64,000 nucleotides of DNA from Saprospiraceae bacterium (GTDB taxonomy: Bacteria; Bacteroidota; Bacteroidia; Chitinophagales; Saprospiraceae), in contig JAHDFX010000003.1 in NCBI GenBank assembly GCA_020627965.1, forward strand, positions 19,404 through 83,403, given 5' to 3'. Shown piece by piece: positions 43,501 through 51,962 of this stretch. The position numbers and the translations under genes are program-made. The notes beneath the pieces are model-generated. The model made no database searches. It was not told where the DNA came from and worked only from the letters and a program-made list of their open reading frames with translations. How positions within the stretch are numbered: the stretch's first letter is position 1; each line of letters begins with the position of its first letter.

Positions 43501-45238
43501 AAATTCAGATGGCTACGGAAGTGTGAACAATCCTGATCCTGCTCCAGTGTCAGATGGTACTGCCGAAGCATTAGTAGTCGGTGGAACACCTCCTTATGCG
43601 TATTACTGGAACACTGCTGATACGACTTCTTTAATAGGTGGACTTAGTCCAGGAACCGTAACAGTGACCGTAACCGATGCTAATGGCTGTACTGCAACAG
43701 CAGAAGCAGAAGTCGAAGATTTACCACCACTTTACATAACACCCGTAGATATTGTTGATCCTTTCTGTAATGGTGATTCGACGGGTTCTATTACTGTAGA
43801 ATATGGCGGAGGAAATGGTTTTGGTTTTGTTTTCTGGCTGAACGGAGCCCTCGGAGGAGGTATGTTCAACAATGACGGAACCTACACCTTTGATAATTTG
43901 CCGGCTGGTGAATATGAGATAGCGCTTTGCGATATTAGATTCTGTATTATCTACCTTACGGTAACATTGGAAGAACCTGAAGGCCTGTATATAGAAGCTA
44001 CTGCGGATTCTCCAACTTGCCCTGATAATGCTATTGGATTATTAGATGTAAATACACCTGCTCCTTCTGATGATGGTTCTGTCAGTGTGGATAGTATCTC
44101 AGGAGGTACAGCGCCTTATACTATCTTGTGGAGTACAGGTGATACAACTGCAACTGTCACTGATTTAAGTCCGGGAATTTATACTGTTACTGTAACAGAT
44201 GATAACGACTGTACAGTCACATCAGAAGTAGAAGTAGAAGAACTCGAAGATATTTACGGAACGGTATCAAGTACAGATGCAAGCTGCGGTAGCACTGCCG
44301 ATGGCACGATCACTGTAGAATATGGCGGTGGAAATGGAGGAGGATTTATCATTATTGTAAATGGGACGCCTTATTCAGACGCCGCAGGAGCAGGTACTTA
44401 CAGTTTTGAAGACTTAGCTGCCGGAACCTATGAAATCATTGTATGTGATATTAATGGTTGTATTATAGTTTTAACAGCTGAAATTGGTGAATCTTCAACT
44501 CTGGAGCAAGAAGCAACATTATATCAGCCAGCATGTCCGGGAGACGAAGGTATCATTGATCTGACCGTATGGGGAGGAGAGGCACCTTATTCTTTTGAAT
44601 GGAGTAATGGCGCTACTACTGAAGATATCTTTGATGTACCAGAAGGTATTTACACCGTAACAATCACAGATAGCGAAGCTTGTTCAACAACGGCTACCTA
44701 TGAATTAACAGCGCCTGAACCTATCAATATTTCTTTTGAATGTATCGATTTAGGCAATGGTGAAATGGAAGTCGTAGGAACAGTTACGGGCGGAACACCG
44801 CCTTATTCTTACCTATGGCTGCCTATGGGCGAAAATGGTACATCTGTAATAGCACAGGTGGAGGACAGCGTATGTTATACCCTGAAAGTTGCAGATGCCA
44901 ATGGCTGTAATGCAGTTGCATCAGATTGCTGTTATATAGAAGAAGATGCAGGTGGTGATTTTAATGATCCTTTTGGAGTCTTTCCTAACCCAGTTATTGA
45001 AATCCTCAATGTTGATAGGGGAGGAAGAGGAACTGGAGAGGAAGTAACCTTCGAAATAATAACGATTGATGGTAAGGTAGCGAAACGTTTTCCACCTGTA
45101 AAAGGTGATATGGAGATCATTCAATTGAGTGTTACTGATCTGCCTTCTGGTGCATATATTTTATTAATAAACACTGGAAAAGAACAGGTAACAAGAAAGG
45201 TAATAATTGCTAATGAAAACTCCGGATTTAGAAATTAG
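40589..45238 (+). CDS. T9SS-exported SprB-repeat surface adhesin
   Basis: 1,549 residues. Signal peptide MKKTILSSFILLTALFINF. Residues ~60-260 form a beta module (LDFFIYAPGG, AGYDPMGG, SFGEYNQTAPDAC) also found in the neighbouring subtilase. From ~265 to 1430 alternate two SprB-like repeat types: one with SDGTAEVSVVGGTPPYLYFW..GC and one with SCNGLADGAI..DFSGGNGGGY..VCDEAGC. The type A sorting domain starts at about 1460 (FGVFPNPVIEILN) and ends ITRK-like, followed by a short NENSGFRN tail. A cell-surface adhesin is expected. Divergent sigma and anti-sigma genes and downstream protease genes suggest regulated display or processing (inference). Confidence 0.92.
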   Translation: MKKTILSSFILLTALFINFNNTTQAESVPGMDGIFTIETLTVCENIYSFTTTEEVCSGTLPVFTIGPDCSAVPDPFGTELDLDFFIYAPGGVQQQAPAGYDPMGGLLVDNNFPPSNTDLLLDGGVGETWNGTICADHMGNNALTNNSCEPIVITYFVLPWDRSFDSDGDGSFGEYNQTAPDACPILRYDITVYPSFNTIVTDNGCEIFVELVTGDGTACSTETYTCSVAGDSFSYDFSNGINTPLDCFSLYGTVTCTGCNTCEDLSAAITTTPPECSDNTQAYLDSLTYEFLPVPNNNGTATVAVDGGEGAYEYLWSNGDTSPTATNLNSGPVSITVTDVTTGCVVISSSVVDTIPPLELNIISVIDATCGQSNGSVTVEYSGGNGAPYAIFLGENGISDTLSGPGTFTIDNLSPGSHVVSVCDGGWCFVGTIVEIGDVAPFTAQMFTESPTCSNNTDGYFNTGNPPPTEDGSAMLVISGGTAPFSYQWSNGSTQSSSDNLPSGPISVTITDATGCPILVEGMVEEVPPIEVVYTVTDVSCNGLADGAIAIDFSGGNGGGYVLFLDGAIIPGSYTAGTYVFDGLEAGIYEVVVCDEAGCWIVVTIEVIESPELDIEIITTPPTCSSNSEGYGDVNNPAPALVSDGTAEVSVVGGTPPYLYFWNTADTTSLIGGLSPGTVTVTVTDANGCTATAEAEVEDLPPLYATLLEANNPSCPGESDGSITIEYGGGNGPVFTIWLNGTLVTGLLNTDGTYTFDNLPAGTYEIAVCDNNLCIIYLTVTLEDPQGLSIVTVTNSPTCPDNADAQWDINTPPPTDDGSAIVTVSGGMPPYNYQWSNGDTLATTEGLSAGVYTVTVTDANDCIATAEVEVEEVEPLYGTITATDLSCNGYSDGTITIDYGGGNGGGFILIVNGNSYPVGGAGTYTIEDLPAGTYEIIVCDIAGCILVLTAEIEEAPVLEVEIVTTRPTCSSNSDGYGSVNNPDPAPVSDGTAEALVVGGTPPYAYYWNTADTTSLIGGLSPGTVTVTVTDANGCTATAEAEVEDLPPLYITPVDIVDPFCNGDSTGSITVEYGGGNGFGFVFWLNGALGGGMFNNDGTYTFDNLPAGEYEIALCDIRFCIIYLTVTLEEPEGLYIEATADSPTCPDNAIGLLDVNTPAPSDDGSVSVDSISGGTAPYTILWSTGDTTATVTDLSPGIYTVTVTDDNDCTVTSEVEVEELEDIYGTVSSTDASCGSTADGTITVEYGGGNGGGFIIIVNGTPYSDAAGAGTYSFEDLAAGTYEIIVCDINGCIIVLTAEIGESSTLEQEATLYQPACPGDEGIIDLTVWGGEAPYSFEWSNGATTEDIFDVPEGIYTVTITDSEACSTTATYELTAPEPINISFECIDLGNGEMEVVGTVTGGTPPYSYLWLPMGENGTSVIAQVEDSVCYTLKVADANGCNAVASDCCYIEEDAGGDFNDPFGVFPNPVIEILNVDRGGRGTGEEVTFEIITIDGKVAKRFPPVKGDMEIIQLSVTDLPSGAYILLINTGKEQVTRKVIIANENSGFRN
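42440..43735 (+). repeat. near-identical repeat pair within the SprB adhesin, 1,035 bp apart
   Basis: The segment around 42490-42710 recurs at 43525-43745 with few changes; CTGGAACACTGCTGATACG begins at 42571 and 43606. The distance equals 345 codons, one higher-order repeat period, implying recent duplication or gene conversion. Confidence 0.75.
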
Positions 45239-45268
45239 ATACAATAGACTTACTTAAGCTCTCTTCAG

Positions 45269-45311
45269 ACCGCCGGAGTTGGTGTATTTCACCATACTTC
45301 GGCGGTATTTT
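45269..45311 (+). terminator. terminator after the SprB adhesin
   Basis: ACCGCCGGAG (45269-45278) pairs with CTTCGGCGGT (45297-45306) with one wobble; an inner GGTG/CACC stem extends the hairpin. Followed by ATTTTGGG. The downstream subtilase gene may therefore need readthrough or its own promoter. Confidence 0.7.
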
Positions 45312-45467
45312 GGGTTTATGAAAGAGCATGGAAAGAGGGTAGGAAACAGGTCAATATCTCATAGAAATGTCTAAGATCGAACTAATACACCAATTACAAA
45401 AATGCAGAAAAACATACATTGAAAGGCTAGCACATTATTTACATCAACCATTATCAAACGACATGTT

Positions 45468-48400
45468 ATGCTTAAAACTAATTGGACTCAAAGACAAAAG
45501 TATCTGTTATTCATTTTATTGGTATTCAGCGATATTGTTACAGCTAATGAAGTCAGCTTTTACTCAGAATTTCTTAAGACTACCAATGAAACAGACTTTA
45601 CTTCAACACTTACAACTTTTACAAGTCATTTAAATGGAGTAGACATATCACGGTCATATTCATCGTCGCCATGCACCAATATTTGCGAAGGAGAACCGTT
45701 AATTTACACTACTTCCGGCTCGACTGATGAAACAGACCCAAATTATATTAAGCTCTATATATTAGCAGATAATGCAGGCAATATTTTTGACATTAACACT
45801 ACTGGAGACTTTACAACTAGCATAGCGAATGTAACAGTTTGCACAACATATAATATTCATGCTCTGGTCTATGATATGAATAATGCCCCTGAGGGAATTT
45901 CATCACTGACCATTGGAAATAATATTTCAGTGATTAATGATGGCTGCTTTAATACTAACTTTTTTACTAATTATGCTTGCTGTAATGTATGTCCCAACCC
46001 TGAATTGATATGTGACCTTAATGCAGTATTTCCTGTAGCAGTTTCTGGGGGAGCAGAAGAAACGATAGGTTGTCTTCTTACAAGTCCTAATCCCAATTTT
46101 TATACACTTAATATTGCAGCAAGTGGAGACTTGCATTTAGCTTTTACCAACACAAATAATGCAGATCTCGATTTTGCTATATGGGGTCCATATACATCTT
46201 TTGAAGAAAACTGTTCAGATATATTGCCATCAGATGAGCTAATAGATTGCTCTTTCAGTGCTGGCGGAGGTCCTGAAAATATTGACGTGCCAGGAGTAGA
46301 AGCCGGGGAATGGTATTTCTTAATGATTACCAACTTTGATGAAATTGATACAGATATTTCTTTTATACCAGAAACGAACAATACCGCCTGGGTGGGCGGG
46401 CCAATAGTCACTGTTGTAACAACAAGCCCTACTTGTAGTGAAGATACGGGGGCAATAGATATAAACATTACCGGAGGTATACCACCATACACATATCTTT
46501 GGAGTACAGGGGCAACATCAGAAGATTTGACAGGAATAACTGCTGGTAATTATACAGTTAGTGTGACGGATTTTAATGCTTGTAATACAGAAGTAGAGGT
46601 CGTTCTTGTAGCTCCTGGAACGCAATGTCCATGCGATGCGGATTATAGTTTCACGCCTTCTGATATATGCAGCGATGAAACTATAAATTTTGACATTGAT
46701 GCGGGATGTGTCCCCGCTGGCGAAAGTACAATATTTGTAGGAATGGAACACTTAGACCTTGACTGGTATGTTTATGCGCCGGGAGGTATACCACAGTTGG
46801 CGCCCACAGGTTATGATCCAATGAGTGGTCAGTCAGTAGCATATAACTTTCCAATTCCAAATTCTGATTTAGTGTTAGATGGCTGGATGGGCGGAAGTTC
46901 TGGAGGTACAATTTGTGCAAATTATACAACTAATAATACATTCTCTAATAATACCTGTGACCCTATTGATATCACATTCTTTATTATCCCCTGGGATTAC
47001 GATGCTGATTCAAATGCTGATGGCAATTATGGAGAGTATAATCAGATAAGTCCTTGTATTACTCAGCGGCATGATATAACAATCTACCCTCAATACACCA
47101 CCGAAGTTATAGAGTCTTGTGATAATACCGCAGAATTCAATATTCTTTCCCAAGATGGGACAGTTTGTCAATCAGCATCTCTTACCGGACTTGATAATGG
47201 AGAATACTATGCACCAGTGTTTCAATTATCTGGAACGCCTGCCGGATGTTCTTCATACACTGTTAACGGAACTTATGAAGCCTGTTGCGAACACCCGTCT
47301 GCTCCGCCTTGTGAAAATGGCTATTCCATTAGTCCTACCAATCAACTTATAGTTCAATTAAGAGAAGGAGTATCTCCAAGTATGATCGCCTCATGCCTGG
47401 ATGGTATAGTCGCTGATATTACCTGCAACTGCGATTCATTAACGCTCATAGAATTTCCCAATATTGATCCTAATGGCGTGAAATTCATATTGAATATGGA
47501 AGGAAAAAGAAAAGATGCAGAGCGAGACCTGGAAGTAGAATCTTCTATCAATTATGTCATTGAATATTGTGGTGATTTCCCTAGTCAGCAAAGTCAGTGT
47601 TATGCCTTAGAAAATGCATCGCTCATAGATGAAAGAGTACTTGTGGGCTTAATTGACTCAGGAGCTGATACACTATCATTCCCTAATGTATTTAAAGATA
47701 TAAAACCAATAGATATATATGAGTGTAGAGATAGTGAAGGGCAGGCAGAGCAAAATAATATTCAGCCGCTTTATATGACGACTTATACAGGTGCAAGGGA
47801 TTCCTCAGGGCATGGCACTCATTTGGCGCACCTTATCGGGCAAAGAAAGGATAAGTTAGAAATTATTGACGCAAAGGTTGTGAATCGACTATCCGACAGA
47901 AATACTTTATTTAAATCAATTTGTGCATTGCATACATTTGCCAATTATAATAAAGATTTAAGATTGGATCATAGGAAAGAGGAAGGAGTAAGGCTCATAA
48001 ATTTTAGTATGGGCTATTATGGGCTGAAGTCGGTACTATTAGAAGAAGCACTTATCAAAGCTATGCATGAAGATATTTTGGTCGTCTGTTCAGCAGGCAA
48101 TCAAGGGAAAGACCTTAATAATGAAGATTTTAAAACTTGTGAAAGCATACAATGTACGCCTGATTCCTTAGCTACTATTACACTTTCCATTGATGATATT
48201 CAGGGACCATTCTTCACTTGTGATACCACTGGCTGGGAGTATATTGTAATCGATACTTTACAATTAGACACATTACCAGCAAGCTATATTACGGATACGG
48301 TTTTTACTGATAATATGGAAATAGAGGCTTTTACGCTTGCTGTTGGTCTTACATGCTCTTCAGCGATAGATACTTTCCGTTTCGGACATTTTCCTTCTGA

Positions 48401-48983
48401 ATATGATCTGCCTAATATTATTTCTGTGGGTACCTGGGATACGGAAAATAATAGCTTAGCTGATTTCTCAAATCGTGGAGATAAAATTCATTTAGTAGCA
48501 CCAGGCATAAACATTGAGAGCTATATACCTTGTTTTCTGGATACTTTAGATGCAAACCCCTATGATTGCAGGGCTACACGCAGTGGTACTTCTCAATCGG
48601 CTGCTTTGGTTACCCGTTACCTGACTGAATTATACGCCAATGATCCAACATTAGATTATACTGAAGCCATCAGTTTACTCCAAAATAATGTGGTTCCTAT
48701 TCCTGCTCTGGATGGCGTAGTGACTTGGGGGGGAATATTACCCGATGTTGGATTAGTACCCGTAGAGTGTACGCCGGAGTGTTATGATTTATTAATACAT
48801 AGTGGAACGATTGATTCCGCTGGAGTGCTGAAAAATACAGAAAGAATCATATCTATCGCTGACGTCAGGAATACCATTGTAGAATATAGAGCGAGTGAAA
48901 CAATAAAGCTGGGACCGGGCTCTTCTATAGATTCTTCCGATGTTCATATAGAAATTGAAGAAGATTGTGAAGAACAAGAGTAG
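45468..48983 (+). CDS. multidomain subtilisin-like (S8) serine protease
   Basis: 1,171 residues. Signal peptide near 1-27 (YLLFILLVFSDIVTA). A PPC-like beta domain at ~185-300, one SprB-like repeat at ~314-381 (SPTCSEDTGAIDINITGG), then a module shared with the upstream adhesin (~395-620: LDWYVYAPGG, GYDPMSGQSV, GNYGEYNQISPC). The S8 domain spans ~720-1090 with Asp730 (GLIDSGAD), His782 (SGHGTHLAHL), the oxyanion Asn in VVCSAGNQG and Ser1042 (SGTSQSAAL): an intact triad. The end (SETIKLGPGSSIDSS ... EEDC) resembles a three-coathanger-stack fold, with no type A sorting domain, so its export or retention route differs from the adhesins. It lies 229 nt after the adhesin and 180 nt before the CHAT gene. 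Confidence 0.9.
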   Translation: MLKTNWTQRQKYLLFILLVFSDIVTANEVSFYSEFLKTTNETDFTSTLTTFTSHLNGVDISRSYSSSPCTNICEGEPLIYTTSGSTDETDPNYIKLYILADNAGNIFDINTTGDFTTSIANVTVCTTYNIHALVYDMNNAPEGISSLTIGNNISVINDGCFNTNFFTNYACCNVCPNPELICDLNAVFPVAVSGGAEETIGCLLTSPNPNFYTLNIAASGDLHLAFTNTNNADLDFAIWGPYTSFEENCSDILPSDELIDCSFSAGGGPENIDVPGVEAGEWYFLMITNFDEIDTDISFIPETNNTAWVGGPIVTVVTTSPTCSEDTGAIDINITGGIPPYTYLWSTGATSEDLTGITAGNYTVSVTDFNACNTEVEVVLVAPGTQCPCDADYSFTPSDICSDETINFDIDAGCVPAGESTIFVGMEHLDLDWYVYAPGGIPQLAPTGYDPMSGQSVAYNFPIPNSDLVLDGWMGGSSGGTICANYTTNNTFSNNTCDPIDITFFIIPWDYDADSNADGNYGEYNQISPCITQRHDITIYPQYTTEVIESCDNTAEFNILSQDGTVCQSASLTGLDNGEYYAPVFQLSGTPAGCSSYTVNGTYEACCEHPSAPPCENGYSISPTNQLIVQLREGVSPSMIASCLDGIVADITCNCDSLTLIEFPNIDPNGVKFILNMEGKRKDAERDLEVESSINYVIEYCGDFPSQQSQCYALENASLIDERVLVGLIDSGADTLSFPNVFKDIKPIDIYECRDSEGQAEQNNIQPLYMTTYTGARDSSGHGTHLAHLIGQRKDKLEIIDAKVVNRLSDRNTLFKSICALHTFANYNKDLRLDHRKEEGVRLINFSMGYYGLKSVLLEEALIKAMHEDILVVCSAGNQGKDLNNEDFKTCESIQCTPDSLATITLSIDDIQGPFFTCDTTGWEYIVIDTLQLDTLPASYITDTVFTDNMEIEAFTLAVGLTCSSAIDTFRFGHFPSEYDLPNIISVGTWDTENNSLADFSNRGDKIHLVAPGINIESYIPCFLDTLDANPYDCRATRSGTSQSAALVTRYLTELYANDPTLDYTEAISLLQNNVVPIPALDGVVTWGGILPDVGLVPVECTPECYDLLIHSGTIDSAGVLKNTERIISIADVRNTIVEYRASETIKLGPGSSIDSSDVHIEIEEDCEEQE

Positions 48984-48991
48984 TGAAATAG

Positions 48992-49033
48992 GCGAGAAGC
49001 AGGATGCAAAACTATTTGTGTACTGCTTCTCGC
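48992..49033. terminator. strong hairpin between subtilase and CHAT genes
   Basis: A perfect 11-bp stem GCGAGAAGCAG/CTGCTTCTCGC (48992-49002 with 49023-49033) with a 20-nt loop, 8 nt after the subtilase stop. The 3' side is AAAATTT rather than a T tract. Confidence 0.6.
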
Positions 49034-49084
49034 AAAATTTGGTCAATTCAAATAACTTATTGATTATTTTTATACTGTTATTTA

Positions 49085-49111
49085 TTGTTTCATTATGATT
49101 TCTTACATTTG
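49085..49111 (+). promoter_or_regulatory. candidate promoter of the CHAT gene
   Basis: TTG (49085-49087), 16 nt, TACATTTG (49104-49111). The -7 box is a full TAnnTTTG match; the spacer is short. The predicted start is about 46 nt before the ATG at 49164. Confidence 0.45.
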
Positions 49112-49163
49112 TTTTCTTGCTGAACAAAGCTATTCCTAATAATACCAATTAAAACCTGGCTAA

Positions 49164-51962
49164 ATGCGCTCTATATATTATAAATTTCAAATTGTTGGAT
49201 ATTTGTTGTTATGTACATTCAATCTTGAAGGACAGCCACCTGTAAATTATTATGAATTAGCAAATAACACTTATAAGCAAGCTCTGAAAGAAGCCTATGG
49301 AAAGGATGAGGATGGCGATGAACTTTGTGCTATCGAATTATTTGAATTGGCGGAGCTATACTGGATGAATATTTCACAGGCTGATTTAAGTCAGCAAGAT
49401 TCAGTTTTACTAGGTAAAATATTGGTACTACGTAGCAATTTATATCTTAAGAATGGCATTAATCTACAGGCTTCTATTGAGGATACAGAAAGAGCTTTTA
49501 ATATCCGATCAAAGTACTATCATCCTGAGCCTGGTTGTCCTGATATTTCTTTTGGTGCATTTTTAAGCCCCTGGTCAATTAGAGGAAGAGTGTATAAGGA
49601 GATCGGAGAATATAGTAATGCCAGAATATATTATGAGAAAGTTATTCAACACTGCGAAGAAGTGAAGCCTTATTATGAGGATATTCTCAGCTATTGCGAT
49701 ACTGTAGGGCTTGATAATGAAAGTGATATTGAATATTGTGAACATGCAGAACTAACACTGGAGAAAATACAGAAAAAAATTACAAGTACTTACAATGATA
49801 TAGGAGTAGTTTATAATAGACAAAAAAAATCAAAAGAAGCATTGACTGTACTTGAAAAAGCATTAAAGTTTTCAGAAAAGAATACAGCTTTAAGAGCCGA
49901 TATTTATGACAATATAGCTACAGCTTACGATGAGCAAGGGCAATATGAAAAAGCATTAAAATATTCCGATAAAGCACTGGAAATTTATGAATTAAAGGGC
50001 GAGGAAAATGCCATCGCTTCATCGCTTAATAATGTTGCTTTAACACATATAAAACTTAAAAACTATAATCAAGCCCATCAATTTTTGGATAGATCTTTAA
50101 GTTTGTACAAACAAATTAATAAAGCCAAAACCCATCCGGAATATGCAGCTTACTACAATAACAAAGGAGATGTCTATTATGCCGAAGGTAAAAAAGATAA
50201 GGCTTTAAAATATCATCATGAAGCCCTGATTCAGCATATTGAAGACTATGGTAATCCAAATGTTGAACATACCCCATTAAGTTTACTTAAAAAGATGGAC
50301 AATAAACCTGATCTACTGACTTATCTGGCTTCTAAAGCGGCAACGGCGGGAGGAATGGGAAAGTCTGAGTTGGCATTAGAGACTTATAAAGCTTATGATC
50401 TTACTGTAAATATCATGCGAACAGAACATGCTTCAGATGAAAGTAAACTTCACTGGATAGCAGATACCAGAGCGGTTTATGAAGCAGCCATTCATACAGC
50501 TATTGAAATAGGAAAGGATGAGCTGGCCTTTGAATGGGCGGAGAAAAGTCGGGCAGTTTTATTATTAGAACAACTACAGAGCTTAAAAGCCAAAGACATC
50601 AGTAAAATATCTCCCGAGTTGCTAAAACAGGAGGATGACCTAAATTGGCAACTGGCAACAGAAGACGACGAGCAAAAAAGGGAAGAAATACAAAAACAAC
50701 TCAGCGAATTAACCAAACAATACGAACAGGTAGATAAAGAGTACTTCCGTTTAAAATATGATGTTTCTGTACCTTCCGTGAAAACTATACAAGCGCAGCT
50801 TTTAGAAAAAGACCATGCATTAATCGAGTATTTTTATGGCAATAATAATATCTATGTTTTTGTTATTACCAAGGATGAATTGCATGTTCAGTCAATAGGG
50901 CGAGAACCTCGAAAAGACAGTACACTCCATGAGTTTAAATCTCAGGTTTTAAACTATCACGACGATGAGGAAGTACTGAGCGAAACATTAAAATTATGCC
51001 ATGAGGCTTATCAATATATATTAAAGCCATTTGAACATATATTGGAAGATAAGCAACGCTGGATCATTATACCGGATGGTGCCTTGCATAATATACCTTT
51101 TGAAGCCTTAGTCTTTGAAGAGCCGAGCGGGAAAGGATTGAATGAAATTGCATATTTGATTAAAAAAGGATACTACATCAGCTATGCTAATTCTGCTAAG
51201 ACGCTGTTACAATTTAGAAACAAAGAATCAAATGCTATGGCTAAAAAAATGTTACTGATGGCACCACTTCGCTATGATAGAACTAAATTGGATTTATATC
51301 CTTTGACATATAGTAAAGATGAAATTGATTTGATTGCTAATAGGAACAGTAATTGTTTTACAAATGAACAGGCAACAAAAGAAAATTTTCTCCAATATGC
51401 TCCTAATGCTGATGTCATTCATTTTTCCACCCATGCTACAGCAAAGTCGGGAGAAATTCCGAAAATCTATTTTTATGGAACATTTCTATCATTAAAGGAA
51501 ATGTATGCTTTAAGTCTCAATGCGCAAATGGTTAGTATGAGTGCTTGTGAAACAGCTATGGGAGAAACCTTTGCCGGAGAAGGAGTTATGAGTCTTTCCA
51601 GAGGGTTTATGTATTGTGGAGTACCCAGTGTTATTACTACTTTGAGTAAAGTTGATAATCGAATTACTGCCGAAATTACAGGAGCTTTCTATAAAAATCT
51701 CAAAAAAGGTTATACCAAAGACGAAGCCTTATACAGAGCAAAGGCTCAATACCTGCAGAAGGAAATAAAGAAGGGATATGATGGAAATTTAGATTCACAA
51801 CCCTACTACTGGGCGGCCAGCATTCCTATTGGAAATGTAGAAGCTATTCACTTAAGTAGTGGTTTATCCTCTTGGTGGCTTTTGGGAGTATTGGGATTAC
51901 TGGCTCTGCTGCTTTTTTTACGTTATAAAACCGCTATGAAACAGCCTGCAAACGCCGTTTAG
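49164..51962 (+). CDS. TPR-CHAT (caspase-like) protease with C-terminal membrane anchor
   Basis: 932 residues. Signal-like N terminus (YKFQIVGYLLLCTFNLEGQ). Residues ~25-400 are helical repeats, including clear TPRs (TYNDIGVVYNRQKKSKEALT, IYDNIATAYDEQGQYEKALK). The CHAT domain covers ~620-890 with the catalytic dyad His757 (IHFSTHATAK) and Cys795 (VSMSACETAMGE), then GVMSLSRGFMYCGVPSVI and QPYYWAASIPIG. A hydrophobic helix at ~900-918 and a short basic tail anchor the C terminus, placing the protease in the periplasm if the N terminus is a cleaved signal. CHAT proteases cleave partners in signalling and cell-death systems. Its neighbours are a subtilase and an adhesin. The 3' end overlaps the convergent hydrolase by 29 bp. 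Confidence 0.9.
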   Translation: MRSIYYKFQIVGYLLLCTFNLEGQPPVNYYELANNTYKQALKEAYGKDEDGDELCAIELFELAELYWMNISQADLSQQDSVLLGKILVLRSNLYLKNGINLQASIEDTERAFNIRSKYYHPEPGCPDISFGAFLSPWSIRGRVYKEIGEYSNARIYYEKVIQHCEEVKPYYEDILSYCDTVGLDNESDIEYCEHAELTLEKIQKKITSTYNDIGVVYNRQKKSKEALTVLEKALKFSEKNTALRADIYDNIATAYDEQGQYEKALKYSDKALEIYELKGEENAIASSLNNVALTHIKLKNYNQAHQFLDRSLSLYKQINKAKTHPEYAAYYNNKGDVYYAEGKKDKALKYHHEALIQHIEDYGNPNVEHTPLSLLKKMDNKPDLLTYLASKAATAGGMGKSELALETYKAYDLTVNIMRTEHASDESKLHWIADTRAVYEAAIHTAIEIGKDELAFEWAEKSRAVLLLEQLQSLKAKDISKISPELLKQEDDLNWQLATEDDEQKREEIQKQLSELTKQYEQVDKEYFRLKYDVSVPSVKTIQAQLLEKDHALIEYFYGNNNIYVFVITKDELHVQSIGREPRKDSTLHEFKSQVLNYHDDEEVLSETLKLCHEAYQYILKPFEHILEDKQRWIIIPDGALHNIPFEALVFEEPSGKGLNEIAYLIKKGYYISYANSAKTLLQFRNKESNAMAKKMLLMAPLRYDRTKLDLYPLTYSKDEIDLIANRNSNCFTNEQATKENFLQYAPNADVIHFSTHATAKSGEIPKIYFYGTFLSLKEMYALSLNAQMVSMSACETAMGETFAGEGVMSLSRGFMYCGVPSVITTLSKVDNRITAEITGAFYKNLKKGYTKDEALYRAKAQYLQKEIKKGYDGNLDSQPYYWAASIPIGNVEAIHLSSGLSSWWLLGVLGLLALLLFLRYKTAMKQPANAV

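Noticed and set aside
45367..45633. Plus-strand ORF overlapping the subtilase start
   Set aside because: It runs in another frame across the signal-peptide codons of the subtilase and has no domain or signal of its own.
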